Shown: positions 20,088 to 28,634, counted from the stretch's first letter. The stretch: 64,000 bases of DNA from Clostridia bacterium (GCA_017399035.1 JAFQEM010000026.1:62001-126000), one strand, 5' to 3'. Program-made: numbers and translations. The notes: a model not told the origin generated them from the letters alone.

Positions 20088-22049
20088 TTATTTTCTCATC
20101 TTCATTTTTAGTTTTGCTATTGTATCTCTAATTTCGATACATTTTTCAAAATCAAGATTTGCCGACGCTATTTTCATAAGCGCTTTCAATTTTTCAATCT
20201 CTTCAGGAATATCTTGTTTTTTAACGTCTTTTGTTCTATCTGCTTTTTTGGTTATTTCTAAAGTATTAACTACGTCTTTGACGATAGTTTTTGGAACTAT
20301 GCCGTGCGCTTTATTATATTCGCTTTGAATTTTTCTACGGCGATTAGTTTCGTCAATAGCACGTTTCATACTTCCCGTAATCGTATCTGCATACATAATT
20401 ACTCTGCCCTCTGCGTTACGAGCCGCCCTACCTATAGTTTGAATAAGCGAAGTTTCACTACGCAAAAAGCCCTCTTTATCTGCGTCTAAAATAGCAACTA
20501 ACTTAACTTCTGGCAAGTCTAACCCCTCGCGCAATAGGTTAATTCCGCAAAGCACGTCAAACTCACCGCTACGAAGAGCAGACACTATTTCAATTCTTTC
20601 CATAGTGTCAATATCGCTATGCATATAACGCACTCTCACGCCGTTCTCTTTAAGATATTCGGTTAAACTTTCCGCCATTTTTTTAGTTAGCGTAGTTATA
20701 AGCACCCTACCTTTTTGAGCGGTAACTTTGTTTATCTCAATAAGTAAGTCGTCAATTTGATTTTTTGTTGGCTTAACGGTAATTTCAGGGTCTATAAGCC
20801 CCGTTGGGCGGATAAGTTGCTCTACCACCTGCCCAGCCTGTGAAAGTTCGTATTTTGCAGGGGTTGCAGAAACACAAACGAGTTGCCCCACTCTTTCGTC
20901 AAACTCTTCAAAGGTGAGTGGGCGGTTATCGAAAGCAGATTTTAGCCTAAAACCGTATTCCACCAAATTTTCTTTTCTAGACCTGTCGCCGTTATACATT
21001 GCGCCTATCTGCGGAATAGTCATATGCGATTCGTCGATAAACACGATAAAGTCTTTAGGAAAATAATCAAGCAAAGTAAAAGGTGGTTGACCTATATCTC
21101 TACCGTCAAAATATCTGCTGTAATTTTCAATACCACGGCAAAACCCTATCTCTTTTATCATCTCTAAATCGTAATCGGTGCGCTGTTTTAAGCGTTGCCC
21201 CTCAATCAACTTGCCCGCGTCGTTCATAAACCTAACTTCTTCATCACGGTCGCGCTCTATAGCAGCCACGGCGTTGTTTAGTTTTTCTTGCGCTACGGCG
21301 TAATGGCTTGCAGGAAAAATTACTGCGTGCTTAAGTTCAGATATAATTCTGCCAGAAATAAACTCAACTTCACAAATTCTATCAATTTCATCACCAAAAA
21401 ACTCAACACGTATTAAGATTTCAGTGTTAGACGAGGGGAAAATATCTACAACGTCGCCACGAACTCTAAACGACGAACGAGAAAAATCTACGTCTTTTCT
21501 CGTGTATTGTACGGCAACTAATTTGCGCATAAGTTCATCTCGACTTATTTGGTCGTTAGGGCGAAGTGATATTGCTAAACGATAATATTCTTCAGGCGCA
21601 CCCAAACCGTAAATACATGACACCGACGCAACCACTATGGTATCCGTTCTCTCTGAAAGCGAACAGGTTGCCGAGTGGCGAAGTTTATCTATTTCGTCAT
21701 TTATTGCTAAATCTTTTTCTATATAAGTATCCGTACTGGGTATGTAAGCCTCTGGTTGATAATAGTCGTAGTAAGAAACGAAAAATTCCACACGGTTTTC
21801 GGGAAAAAATTCTCTAAATTCGTTGCAAAGTTGTGCAGCAAGTGTTTTGTTGTGCGCAATAACGAGAGCAGGGCGGTTTACGTTGGCTATAACGTTTGCC
21901 ATTGTGAAAGTTTTACCTGAACCTGTAACGCCCAAAAGGACTTGCGTACGCAAACCGTCTTGCAAGCCTTCGGTAAGTTTTTTTATAGCCTGCGGTTGGT
22001 CGCCCGTAGGCTTATAAGCGGATTTTAATAAAAACTTTCTTTCTTCCAT
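20088..22049 (-). CDS. uvrB: Excinuclease ABC subunit B
   Basis: UvrB is the DNA helicase-like component that verifies damage and recruits UvrC. The 653 residues show Walker [15 protein letters not shown] (about 40-53), the beta-hairpin [17 protein letters not shown] (about 93-109), DEXH-type [12 protein letters not shown] (about 335), motif [14 protein letters not shown] (about 540-551) and the C-terminal UVR motif ([17 protein letters not shown]). It follows the second winged-helix gene by 1 nt and precedes uvrA by 2 nt, so all four genes are very likely one transcript. Confidence 0.98.
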   Translation of the reverse strand: MEERKFLLKSAYKPTGDQPQAIKKLTEGLQDGLRTQVLLGVTGSGKTFTMANVIANVNRPALVIAHNKTLAAQLCNEFREFFPENRVEFFVSYYDYYQPEAYIPSTDTYIEKDLAINDEIDKLRHSATCSLSERTDTIVVASVSCIYGLGAPEEYYRLAISLRPNDQISRDELMRKLVAVQYTRKDVDFSRSSFRVRGDVVDIFPSSNTEILIRVEFFGDEIDRICEVEFISGRIISELKHAVIFPASHYAVAQEKLNNAVAAIERDRDEEVRFMNDAGKLIEGQRLKQRTDYDLEMIKEIGFCRGIENYSRYFDGRDIGQPPFTLLDYFPKDFIVFIDESHMTIPQIGAMYNGDRSRKENLVEYGFRLKSAFDNRPLTFEEFDERVGQLVCVSATPAKYELSQAGQVVEQLIRPTGLIDPEITVKPTKNQIDDLLIEINKVTAQKGRVLITTLTKKMAESLTEYLKENGVRVRYMHSDIDTMERIEIVSALRSGEFDVLCGINLLREGLDLPEVKLVAILDADKEGFLRSETSLIQTIGRAARNAEGRVIMYADTITGSMKRAIDETNRRRKIQSEYNKAHGIVPKTIVKDVVNTLEITKKADRTKDVKKQDIPEEIEKLKALMKIASANLDFEKCIEIRDTIAKLKMKMRK

Positions 22050-22050
22050 A

Positions 22051-22404
22051 TCAAAAAATCGCCTTTAATATAAGACCTATAATAAAACTGACTATCGCAA
22101 ACACCACGGTGGTGCTTAAACGAAAAATCAAGTTGCGTTTCATAACCTTTAAATTTCTAGCGTAGCCTTTGCCCTTTTCGGTAAGCGTTACGCAATAAAC
22201 CTTTTCCCCGTGCCTTTCAGAATAAATTAAATCAAAATAGCCGTCAGAATAAAGGTCGTCCATAATCTTTTCTAAAAGTGTTTTGTTTAACTTTTCTTCC
22301 CCCACGATTTTAATTAAATCTAAAGGGCAAATAAGGGCGGAACTTTTTTCCTTGCATTGTTCAGAAAGCGAAAGCATCACTTTATTTTCCAAGCGGTTAA
22401 GCAT
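22051..22404 (-). CDS. Small winged-helix-like protein with C-terminal membrane anchor (B)
   Basis: An unrecognised 117-residue protein. Residues about 1-85 read as a winged-helix module: helices around [20 protein letters not shown] and [15 protein letters not shown], then a beta wing ending [14 protein letters not shown]. Residues about 93-116 are one hydrophobic helix with basic residues before it (KVMKRN), so the DNA-binding-like part should face the cytoplasm. It is a paralogue of the gene directly upstream, with the same order of elements and the shared pattern LY-G/E-Y...VTLT-KG. It lies 1 nt from uvrB and overlaps the upstream gene by 1 nt. DNA binding is inferred from predicted fold only; a protein-protein wHTH is also possible. 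Confidence 0.6.
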   Translation of the reverse strand: MLNRLENKVMLSLSEQCKEKSSALICPLDLIKIVGEEKLNKTLLEKIMDDLYSDGYFDLIYSERHGEKVYCVTLTEKGKGYARNLKVMKRNLIFRLSTTVVFAIVSFIIGLILKAIF

Positions 22405-22784
22405 TAAAATCCACCCACGATAACTCTAAATAATAACGCAACTAAAAAAGACCCTACACCACCTGCAACAGCGCCTGCAAATGAAAATAGAAAATATCTT
22501 CTTTCCGCACGAGATTTTTCTAATGCTTGTTCTAGTTTGTTTTCAAAAACTAACCTACCCTTGGTTAGCGGACACATACAAACTTCATTATCATCTTGAT
22601 ATTTTACGCTTATATATTCTCGTTCGTAAAGTGTTTTTATACACTCCGCTAAACCCAACCCGTCAATACCGAAACGCTCGGGCATAAGCGAAACAAGTTC
22701 TTCAATGGAAAATATTTTATACCCCGAATCATTACACTCGTGGTTGATAATGTTTAAAAGTTCGATACACCTTTTATCAAGCAT
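22404..22784 (-). CDS. Small winged-helix-like protein with C-terminal membrane anchor (A)
   Basis: An unrecognised 126-residue protein, first gene of the uvrBA transcript. Residues about 1-80 look like a winged helix (CIELLNIINHEC, FSIEELVSLMPE, LAECIKTLYEREYISVKY, then a wing with VCMCPLTKGRLVF). Residues about 98-123 are a Gly/Ala/Phe-rich membrane helix preceded by SRAERR. It is a paralogue of the gene that follows. The start ATG has GGGGGT about 9 nt upstream; no other start fits. No clear promoter was found in the 157 bp upstream. Its function is unknown; its position suggests a link to DNA repair or a membrane-bound regulator. Confidence 0.6.
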   Translation of the reverse strand: MLDKRCIELLNIINHECNDSGYKIFSIEELVSLMPERFGIDGLGLAECIKTLYEREYISVKYQDDNEVCMCPLTKGRLVFENKLEQALEKSRAERRYFLFSFAGAVAGGVGSFLVALLFRVIVGGF

Positions 22785-22902
22785 ACGATAAATACCCCCG
22801 TTACTATTTTGGGAATTTTATCGATTTTAATACCTTTTAGATAGTTACCTTTAACTGCTTGTAAAAATAATTTTAACATATAAATAATTTAATGTAAACA
22901 AA

Positions 22903-22926
22903 AAACGCAACCTTTTAGTTGCGTTT
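22903..22926 (-). terminator. Terminator after the AbrB-ABC exporter operon
   Basis: A 9-bp stem (22903-22911 with 22918-22926), 6-nt loop, with TTTTGTTT following on the minus strand, 15 nt past the permease stop. Confidence 0.88.
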
Positions 22927-22941
22927 AATTTATAAATTCAC

Positions 22942-23847
22942 TTAATTTGATTTTGCTTTTTTATTTGATAGTACGTTTATCAAAACGTAAGCCCCCACCA
23001 GCGCAACGGCGCTCAACGCAATAACTAAATAACATACCCAAGTTTCAACTTGCGTTTCAAAAAAATATATGTTGCAATCTATTGCCTTTTTCACTTCGTT
23101 TATAGCGTTTTCGGGAACGGTTTCGCCTATCGCTTTTAACGCACCGTTTACAGCGTGATTTCTAATTAAACTAGTTCCGTAAGTCCCCGGCAAAAACATA
23201 AGTGCGTTTCTCAATCCGTCTGAAAAACTAGATAACGGCATATACGCGCCACAAATAAAACCGTAACAAGAACTTACTATTGACCCCACAGCAGATATTT
23301 GACCTTGAGAACTTAAAAAATGGTTTATTACCGAAGAGAGTGCAGTTCCAAAAGTTACCAAAATAAACACGTCTAAAATCATAAGCAAAACGTCGGTAAA
23401 ACTTATATACCAACCAACGCACGCAACGTAAATAAGCGACGCCGTGAGCGCGATAAAACAAATTATAAGCGTAACCAACGTAGTAGAAACGTAATAACTA
23501 AAAGCAAGCGTAGAACGTTTTACCGGCGTTATAGAAAAATCTTTATTTGCGCCCGTTATTTTATCTTGAACCATAAGCATATTAGAGCAAAAAGAAACAG
23601 TTACGCAAGATACGGCAAGAAGTGACGACATAAGTTGACCGCCAACCAAGCCGTTTATCATATTTTTATCAACTTTAACTTCAAAAGCCTCAAATATCCC
23701 CACGAAAGTTTGTTCGTATACGTTAGATAAAAAAGTAGCGTATAAAACCAACAGTATTAAAGGCGTAATAAGCGAAGTGAAAAACAAACCTTTATCTTTA
23801 AAAAATAACTTTGCATTGCGTTTTAACGTTATTAAAAACACTTTCAT
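22942..23847 (-). CDS. ABC-2 type transporter permease
   Basis: A 301-residue integral membrane protein of the ABC-2 exporter family, with one N-terminal helix (about 22-42), a large extracytoplasmic loop (about 45-75), five further helices and a C-terminal basic tail. This is the layout of the permeases for daunorubicin/lantibiotic-type exporters and for drug or lipid efflux. It overlaps the ATPase gene by 4 nt, so the pair forms one transporter. The substrate cannot be deduced. Confidence 0.85.
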   Translation of the reverse strand: MKVFLITLKRNAKLFFKDKGLFFTSLITPLILLVLYATFLSNVYEQTFVGIFEAFEVKVDKNMINGLVGGQLMSSLLAVSCVTVSFCSNMLMVQDKITGANKDFSITPVKRSTLAFSYYVSTTLVTLIICFIALTASLIYVACVGWYISFTDVLLMILDVFILVTFGTALSSVINHFLSSQGQISAVGSIVSSCYGFICGAYMPLSSFSDGLRNALMFLPGTYGTSLIRNHAVNGALKAIGETVPENAINEVKKAIDCNIYFFETQVETWVCYLVIALSAVALVGAYVLINVLSNKKAKSN

Positions 23848-24761
23848 TTTTGGTCCTCCGATAGTTTTTTGCCTGTTACCGATAGAAACACCGAATCCAT
23901 TTTACCTTTTGTAATTTCATAATCGCTAAAAAGTTCGGGGTGGTTAATTATTAGACTAGTTGCAGTTTTAGTATCTTTAACGGCAAACCTAAATCCACCG
24001 CTACCAGAAGACAACTTTTCAAAGTCAGCCCCCAAAGTTTTAGCCTGTTCTTCAGTTATTCCATAAATGGTTATAAAATCACCAGTATAGCGGTTTTTAA
24101 GGTCAATAGGCGTGCCTTCGGCAACAATTTTTCCACCATCAATAATAACTACAAAATCTGCGTCTGACGCCTCTTCCATATAGTGCGTGGTCAAGAGAAC
24201 GGTCATTCCACGCTCTTTTCTTAACTTTTCTATCACACCCCACATAGTGTTTCTAGTCTGTGGGTCAAGCCCCGTGGTTGGTTCGTCTAAAATAAGAATT
24301 TCAGGGTCGTTAAGCAATGCCCTTGCAACGTCAATTTTTCTTCTTTGCCCACCAGAAAGTTTACTAACGGGTCTGTCTATAAAATCAGAAAAATCTAAAA
24401 GTTCGCAAAGTTCGTTTATTTTTTCTTTGCAACTGTTACCCAAAATACCGTATAAAGATGCTCTATGTACTAAATTATCACGCACGGTAAGCGATTTATC
24501 TAACACGGAATTTTGAAAAACAACGCCCACAAGCCTTTTGCTTGCAGAGGGATTATCCTCTACGTTTATGCCGTTTATAAAAACGTTTCCACTATCTTTT
24601 GAAAGTGTTCCGCACATTATAGAAATGGTTGTAGATTTACCCGCGCCGTTTACACCTAAAAAAGCAAACAACTCGCCTTTTTTAACTTTAAATGAAAGAT
24701 TGTCAACCGCTTTTACCTGCCCGTAACTTTTGCATAAATTTTCAATGCGAATAACGTCCAT
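23844..24761 (-). CDS. ABC transporter ATP-binding protein
   Basis: A 305-residue ABC ATPase of the ABC-2/DrrA-like class that energises the neighbouring permease. Walker A is GVNGAGKSTTISIMC (about 36-50), the signature is KLSGGQRRKIDVARAL (about 134-149), Walker B is [12 protein letters not shown] (about 156-167), and a C-terminal extension of about 80 residues is typical of this class. It shares a base with the AbrB-like gene upstream and 4 nt with the permease downstream, giving a tight three-gene operon of regulator, ATPase and permease. Confidence 0.93.
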   Translation of the reverse strand: MDVIRIENLCKSYGQVKAVDNLSFKVKKGELFAFLGVNGAGKSTTISIMCGTLSKDSGNVFINGINVEDNPSASKRLVGVVFQNSVLDKSLTVRDNLVHRASLYGILGNSCKEKINELCELLDFSDFIDRPVSKLSGGQRRKIDVARALLNDPEILILDEPTTGLDPQTRNTMWGVIEKLRKERGMTVLLTTHYMEEASDADFVVIIDGGKIVAEGTPIDLKNRYTGDFITIYGITEEQAKTLGADFEKLSSGSGGFRFAVKDTKTATSLIINHPELFSDYEITKGKMDSVFLSVTGKKLSEDQK

Positions 24762-24964
24762 TATTTATCCTCCAAAATTCCGTCTACTGCCGAAGAAAAT
24801 ACTTCGGCTTTTATTAAGGCTAAACCTTTCTTTTCGTCGCCCAAAAGAATAAGGCTATCCCCTGGTTTAATATCAAAAATTTTGCGTGCGTCTTTAGGGA
24901 TTACTATTTGCCCTTTTTCGCCCACCTTACAAATACCAAAAAGATGTTTTTTATCTTTGCTCAC
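24761..24964 (-). CDS. SpoVT/AbrB-type transcription regulator
   Basis: A 67-residue protein with a SpoVT/AbrB swapped-hairpin DNA-binding domain: GICKVGEKGQIVIPKDARK (about 10-28) followed by FDIKPGDSLILLGDEKKGLALIK, the usual pattern. Such proteins bind DNA as dimers or tetramers. It starts at a GTG (24962-24964) after a G-rich site (AGGGGGGAT). Its consensus promoter is back to back with that of the glycerophosphodiesterase gene, and its leader holds a doubled AACTTTTC motif (24993-25000 and 25002-25009), so autoregulation and control of the divergent gene are plausible. It is co-transcribed with an ABC exporter. Confidence 0.9.
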   Translation of the reverse strand: MSKDKKHLFGICKVGEKGQIVIPKDARKIFDIKPGDSLILLGDEKKGLALIKAEVFSSAVDGILEDK

Positions 24965-25026
24965 TATAATATCCCCCCTAATTTATCAGTTAGAAAAGTT
25001 GGAAAAGTTATACATTTCATACTTCA

Positions 25027-25055
25027 ATTATATTTGAACATTAAAGTTTTGTCAA
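25027..25055 (-). promoter_or_regulatory. Consensus promoter of the AbrB-ABC operon
   Basis: Perfect TTGACA (25050-25055), 17 bp, perfect TATAAT (25027-25032) on the minus strand. A promoter this strong in front of a DNA-binding protein suggests it is normally held in check. Confidence 0.92.
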
Positions 25056-25059
25056 GTAT

Positions 25060-25105
25060 TTTACTTAATCTTTTTTTTATGATATAATAAATTTTATGAT
25101 ATAAT
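25060..25105 (+). promoter_or_regulatory. Promoter of the glycerophosphodiesterase operon with doubled -10
   Basis: TTTACT (25060-25065), 17 bp, TATAAT (25083-25088). A second TATAAT occurs at 25100-25105 because a 17-bp unit is repeated exactly (25076-25092 and 25093-25109). The -35 element lies 4 bp from that of the divergent AbrB promoter. Confidence 0.75.
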
Positions 25106-25133
25106 AAATAAAAATTTGAATTTAAGGTAGTTT

Positions 25134-25868
25134 ATGCAAGTTAAATACGATAATTTTATAAATTACGCACATAGGGGTGCAAGTGAATATTGCCCTGAAA
25201 ATACACTTTTATCTTTCTATACTGGTATTTTTATGGGCGCAAACGGTATTGAAACCGACGTTCAACTTACCAAAGACAGCGTTTTGGTTTTATTCCACGA
25301 CCACACTTTAGAGCGTGTTACGGGTGAAAAGGGTTGCGTAGAAGATTATACATTTAACGAATTGCAAAGTTTTAACGTTAAGAAAAACTCTTTTACCGAT
25401 AAAATTATATCTTTTGAAGATTTACTTTATCATTTTTCGCATAAGGATTTGACGTTTGCCATTGAACTAAAAGGCGACAAAACCGCAAAACCCACTGCAG
25501 ACCTTTTAAGAAAGTATAATATGCAAAATAAGACCATAGTAACTTCTTTTAAGTTTAACGAACTTGAAGATTTAAAATCTTACGCGCCCGAATTTAAAGC
25601 AGGATACCTTGCTTTGGAAGTTGTTGACGAGGCTCTTTTAAGCAAAATGAAACGCTTAGGCATTGAAGAACTTTGCCCACGAGCAACCGTAATAACAAAA
25701 GAAAAGGTTAAAAACTGGAAAGAACAAGGGTTTGAAGTGCGCGCTTGGGGCGTTACAGATGAAACCATTATGAAAGACATTTTTGACAGCGGAATAAACG
25801 GTATGACCGTTAATTTTCCCGATAAACTCACACAATATTATCTACAAACAAAAGGATTAAACAAATGA
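25134..25868 (+). CDS. ugpQ: Glycerophosphodiester phosphodiesterase
   Basis: Cytoplasmic GDPD-family enzyme (244 residues, no signal peptide) that splits glycerophosphodiesters to glycerol 3-phosphate and an alcohol during phospholipid turnover. The conserved start HRGASEYCPENTLLSF (about residues 12-27) carries the catalytic His and metal-binding Glu; GIETDVQLTKD and LVLFHDHTLERVTG (about 42-68) give the remaining metal ligands and second His. C-terminal VRAWGVTDE also fits. The ATG follows AAGGTAG at about 6 nt. It overlaps the thioesterase gene by 4 nt. Confidence 0.93.
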   Translation: MQVKYDNFINYAHRGASEYCPENTLLSFYTGIFMGANGIETDVQLTKDSVLVLFHDHTLERVTGEKGCVEDYTFNELQSFNVKKNSFTDKIISFEDLLYHFSHKDLTFAIELKGDKTAKPTADLLRKYNMQNKTIVTSFKFNELEDLKSYAPEFKAGYLALEVVDEALLSKMKRLGIEELCPRATVITKEKVKNWKEQGFEVRAWGVTDETIMKDIFDSGINGMTVNFPDKLTQYYLQTKGLNK

Positions 25869-26380
25869 AAGTTTTAAAAACACAAAGGAACAGTAAAAAT
25901 TGTATTGTTTGCGGAATGGACAACCCTTTCGGTTTACACGCACCGTTTTACGTTCTTGAAGACGGAACGGTTGCAACAATAGTAACTTTTAAGGATTTGC
26001 ATCAAAGTTACCCCGACCGCACGCACGGTGGTATGATTGCAACTTTGCTTGACGAACTTATGGGCAGAGCGTTATGGATAAACGAACCCGATATGTTTGG
26101 CGTAACCACCACAATGAACATAACTTATCGTCGCCCCGTGCCTTACGGCGTAAAAGTTAAAGCGCGCGGTTACATTACGTTTAATTCACGTTTAGGTTTT
26201 TCGGCTAAAGGTGAAATTTACGATATGGACGGCACGTTGCTTGCTCAAGGTCAAGCAAGATATATGAAACTTGCATTTGAGCGCGCGTTTAACGAAAACA
26301 CTTCATTTCACGAAGAAATGTGTTACGAAGTGCCTATGGATATTACGGAAATTGACCTACCTGAACTTATTAAAGAATAA
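25865..26380 (+). CDS. PaaI-type hotdog-fold thioesterase
   Basis: A 171-residue hotdog-fold protein related to PaaI/YiiD acyl-CoA thioesterases. The N-terminal NCIVCGMDNPFGLHAPFY (about 12-29) and the core RTHGGMIATLLDELMGRAL (about 56-74), with the conserved HGG and catalytic acidic residue, are diagnostic. It probably hydrolyses acyl- or aryl-CoA thioesters; the substrate is unknown. Its start overlaps the phosphodiesterase stop (ATGA), and a terminator follows 4 nt after its own stop. Co-transcription with a GDPD suggests a lipid-turnover context. Confidence 0.82.
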   Translation: MKVLKTQRNSKNCIVCGMDNPFGLHAPFYVLEDGTVATIVTFKDLHQSYPDRTHGGMIATLLDELMGRALWINEPDMFGVTTTMNITYRRPVPYGVKVKARGYITFNSRLGFSAKGEIYDMDGTLLAQGQARYMKLAFERAFNENTSFHEEMCYEVPMDITEIDLPELIKE

Positions 26381-26384
26381 AATC

Positions 26385-26406
26385 AACGGCGTTTAATTAC
26401 GCCGTT
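26385..26406 (+). terminator. Terminator after the thioesterase gene
   Basis: An 8-bp perfect stem AACGGCGT/ACGCCGTT (26385-26392 with 26399-26406) followed by TTTT. Confidence 0.92.
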
Positions 26407-26423
26407 TTTTCTTTCGTGAAGTA

Positions 26424-26454
26424 ACCTTTTTATTATGTGTTTTCATATAATAAA
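26424..26454 (+). promoter_or_regulatory. Possible sporulation-type promoter of the collagen-like gene
   Basis: The -10 region reads CATATAATA (26444-26452), which contains TATAAT but lacks any TTGACA-like -35 at 16-18 bp. It also matches the CATAnnnTA form used by SigE/SigK, with an AC pair 18 bp upstream (26424-26425). The sigma assignment is an inference. Confidence 0.35.
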
Positions 26455-26484
26455 CCGTAACACGAAGGAGGATTTTATTTAATT

Positions 26485-27261
26485 ATGTGCTGTCTTTTTG
26501 GAAACAATAACTACAACAGAAATTGTAACTGCTGTCATAATAACCTTGTAATACGTGGCCCTATCGGTCCGACGGGTGCTACTGGCGCAAGAGGTCCTAT
26601 CGGTCCACAAGGTCCTGTTGGTCCGCAAGGTCCACAAGGCCCTGTCGGTGCAACGGGTGCTATAGGTCCACAAGGTCCTATCGGTCCTGTCGGTGCAACA
26701 GGTGCTACTGGTGCAACAGGGGCAGTTGGTCCGCAAGGTCCTATCGGGCCCACGGGTGCTATCGGTCCTCAAGGTCCTGTTGGTCCGCAAGGTCCACAAG
26801 GCCCTGTCGGTGCAACAGGCGCTACTGGCCCTCAAGGTCCTGTCGGTCCCACGGGTGCTACTGGCCCTCAAGGTCCTGCAGGTTTAAGCGACGCTTTATA
26901 CGCAAGTTCAACAACGGCAACCGTTGGTTCAGGTGCACTTATACCCATAACACTAAACGCATCTTCGCCTGCAACGACTATGACGGTAGCAGACAACGAA
27001 GTAATCGTTACAGACGCAGGAACCTATTTGGTTTCTTATTTTGCAGATGGTTCTACGGCTGGCGGTAGTTTTGACACTTCTTTATATTTAAACGACGTTG
27101 CTATTGCAAATGAAACATTGTCTTTCACTAGTGGTGAAGGTAGTTCAAGTAAAACTATTTTATTGAACCTATCAGCAAACGACGGTATTTCTATCTATAA
27201 CACATCAGCAACCGAGGCAACCTTATCAAGCGCATCAATAACGATAGTTAAAATCGCTTAA
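26485..27261 (+). CDS. Collagen-like triple-helix repeat protein
   Basis: A 258-residue structural protein. Residues about 1-24 are Cys- and Asn-rich (MCCLFGNNN ... CNCCHNN) with no signal peptide. Residues about 25-133 are about 36 uninterrupted Gly-X-Y triplets ([19 protein letters not shown] and similar), giving a collagen-like rod. Residues about 134-258 form a beta-rich, Thr/Ser-rich trimerisation domain resembling the C-terminal domain of Bacillus BclA. BclA-type proteins coat the exosporium, and the promoter would fit such timing; a vegetative surface role remains possible. AAGGAGG lies an unusually long 13 nt before the ATG. A 47-bp exact repeat (26608-26654 and 26770-26816) makes the rod prone to length change. 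Confidence 0.85.
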   Translation: MCCLFGNNNYNRNCNCCHNNLVIRGPIGPTGATGARGPIGPQGPVGPQGPQGPVGATGAIGPQGPIGPVGATGATGATGAVGPQGPIGPTGAIGPQGPVGPQGPQGPVGATGATGPQGPVGPTGATGPQGPAGLSDALYASSTTATVGSGALIPITLNASSPATTMTVADNEVIVTDAGTYLVSYFADGSTAGGSFDTSLYLNDVAIANETLSFTSGEGSSSKTILLNLSANDGISIYNTSATEATLSSASITIVKIA

Positions 27262-27269
27262 CGTTACAA

Positions 27270-27300
27270 AAAAATCCACAACGCTTTGTTGTGGATTTTT
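27270..27300 (+). terminator. Bidirectional terminator between convergent genes
   Basis: A 13-bp perfect stem (27270-27282 with 27288-27300), GCTTT loop, A run before and T run at the end. It serves the collagen-like gene on the plus strand and the dehydrogenase gene on the minus strand. Confidence 0.93.
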
Positions 27301-27302
27301 AG

Positions 27303-28550
27303 TTAGTCTATCATATTACTCAATCTTTTTAGCGACATACGTCTGCGCATATAAGGGTGATATTTAAGCCCTTCTTGCTCAAGTTGTTTAGAAACGGCAA
27401 TCTCTTCACAAGTGGTTGCGCAACCTGCTTTTTTCATTGCATCATAAAGAGTTTCATACGGTGGAACAGATGCGATAATCTCTCTTATTTTACCCCAGTT
27501 GTCTTCTATGTCTTTAGGATTTATTCGGTCAGTAATGGTGTCGGGGGTATTAAGTTTTACAACTTCGCCTTTAAGTGCGCCGTAATGCTCGTAAACGTCT
27601 TGCCAGTCTACCTGTTCTTTGTGCGCTTTAACCGAAGTTTTTTTATAAAGTTCGCCGTATTCTTTCATTATAAGCAAAGTTGCAACGCCAACTTTTTTGC
27701 CGTGAAAATCTGAAAGTTTGCCCTCTAACAATTTTTTACATTCCCAAAAATGTGAAACTATGTGTTCTGTTCCACTTGCAGGGCGTGAATTTTTTACAAA
27801 ACTCATACCTAAACCAGTAAGCAACAACGCCTCTAAAACTGCAGATGCGCTATCTTCGTCTTCTGCCGTAATTCTATCTGCTAAAGCCATTATTTTATCA
27901 GTTGCCTGTCTAGTTAAATTTGCAACCTTTTCACAATAATATTCACCAGTTATCAATGCAGAAACTTGCCAGTCTATAAGCCCAACGTATTTACCTATCA
28001 TATCGCCAAAGCCTGCAGATTTAAGTTCAGCAGGTGCTTTTGCTAAAATTTTAGTATCTGCAATAATCACTTCGGGCGATTTTGCATCATAAGTTGCCTT
28101 AAAATTACCGTCGGTTAGTGGCGCACCGTAAGATGCAAAGCCGTCCATACTAGCCGCCGTTGCAAATATACATAAAGGCTTTTGAGCGTCTTTGCTTGCT
28201 TTTCTGCAAATATCGTTGAGCGAACCCGTGCCGACTGATATAACGCCGTCATTATCAGATATCAACTCTTTAATAACTTCAACTTGCTCTACGGTAGCCT
28301 CTCTTAAGTTATCGTAAATTTTAAGACGAACCTTAAAATCTTTAAGCGCTGTGAGTACGCCGTCGGCAGCCTTTAGGGTGTTTTTATCTGCAACGAGCAA
28401 TAAGTTTTTTTCAAAGCCGTTACGCTTTAAAATTTCGCCCGTATCTTTTGTTACCCCACTACCTATAACCACGTCTTTTAGCGCAGTTTCGTGTTTTATT
28501 CCGCAATCACAATCGGAAAACTCTTTAATAATCGCTTGTAAATCAAACAT
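27303..28550 (-). CDS. egsA: sn-Glycerol-1-phosphate dehydrogenase (AraM/EgsA family)
   Basis: A 415-residue member of the glycerol-1-phosphate dehydrogenase branch of the iron-type dehydrogenases (bacterial AraM). It reduces dihydroxyacetone phosphate to sn-glycerol 1-phosphate with NAD(P)H in the cytoplasm. Residues about 40-170 bind nucleotide (VISVGTGSLNDICRKAS). The metal ligands are visible: Asp in GFGDMIGKYVGLIDW, His in SGTEHIVSHFWE and His in DFHGKKVGVATL. G1P is the archaeal lipid enantiomer; Bacillus AraM feeds heptaprenylglyceryl-phosphate synthesis by PcrB. No PcrB gene lies in this window. It is preceded by its own promoter and an upstream palindrome. Confidence 0.9.
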   Translation of the reverse strand: MFDLQAIIKEFSDCDCGIKHETALKDVVIGSGVTKDTGEILKRNGFEKNLLLVADKNTLKAADGVLTALKDFKVRLKIYDNLREATVEQVEVIKELISDNDGVISVGTGSLNDICRKASKDAQKPLCIFATAASMDGFASYGAPLTDGNFKATYDAKSPEVIIADTKILAKAPAELKSAGFGDMIGKYVGLIDWQVSALITGEYYCEKVANLTRQATDKIMALADRITAEDEDSASAVLEALLLTGLGMSFVKNSRPASGTEHIVSHFWECKKLLEGKLSDFHGKKVGVATLLIMKEYGELYKKTSVKAHKEQVDWQDVYEHYGALKGEVVKLNTPDTITDRINPKDIEDNWGKIREIIASVPPYETLYDAMKKAGCATTCEEIAVSKQLEQEGLKYHPYMRRRMSLKRLSNMID

Positions 28551-28572
28551 TTCATTTTCTCCATTTTTTTAT

Positions 28573-28601
28573 ATTTTAACACGCAAAAAATAGCACGGCA
28601 A
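28573..28601 (-). promoter_or_regulatory. Promoter of the glycerol-1-phosphate dehydrogenase gene
   Basis: Minus-strand TTGCCG (28596-28601), 17 bp, TAAAAT (28573-28578) with TGn extension. The expected start near 28566 leaves a 16-nt leader. Confidence 0.7.
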
Positions 28602-28634
28602 TAATATTAAACATATATTATTGTTGATTGAACG

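Noticed and set aside
26479..26871. Long open frames antisense to the collagen-like gene (Thr/Arg- or Pro/Ala-rich)
   Set aside because: They are mirror images of the Gly-X-Y codon repeats, with no ribosome binding site or family match.
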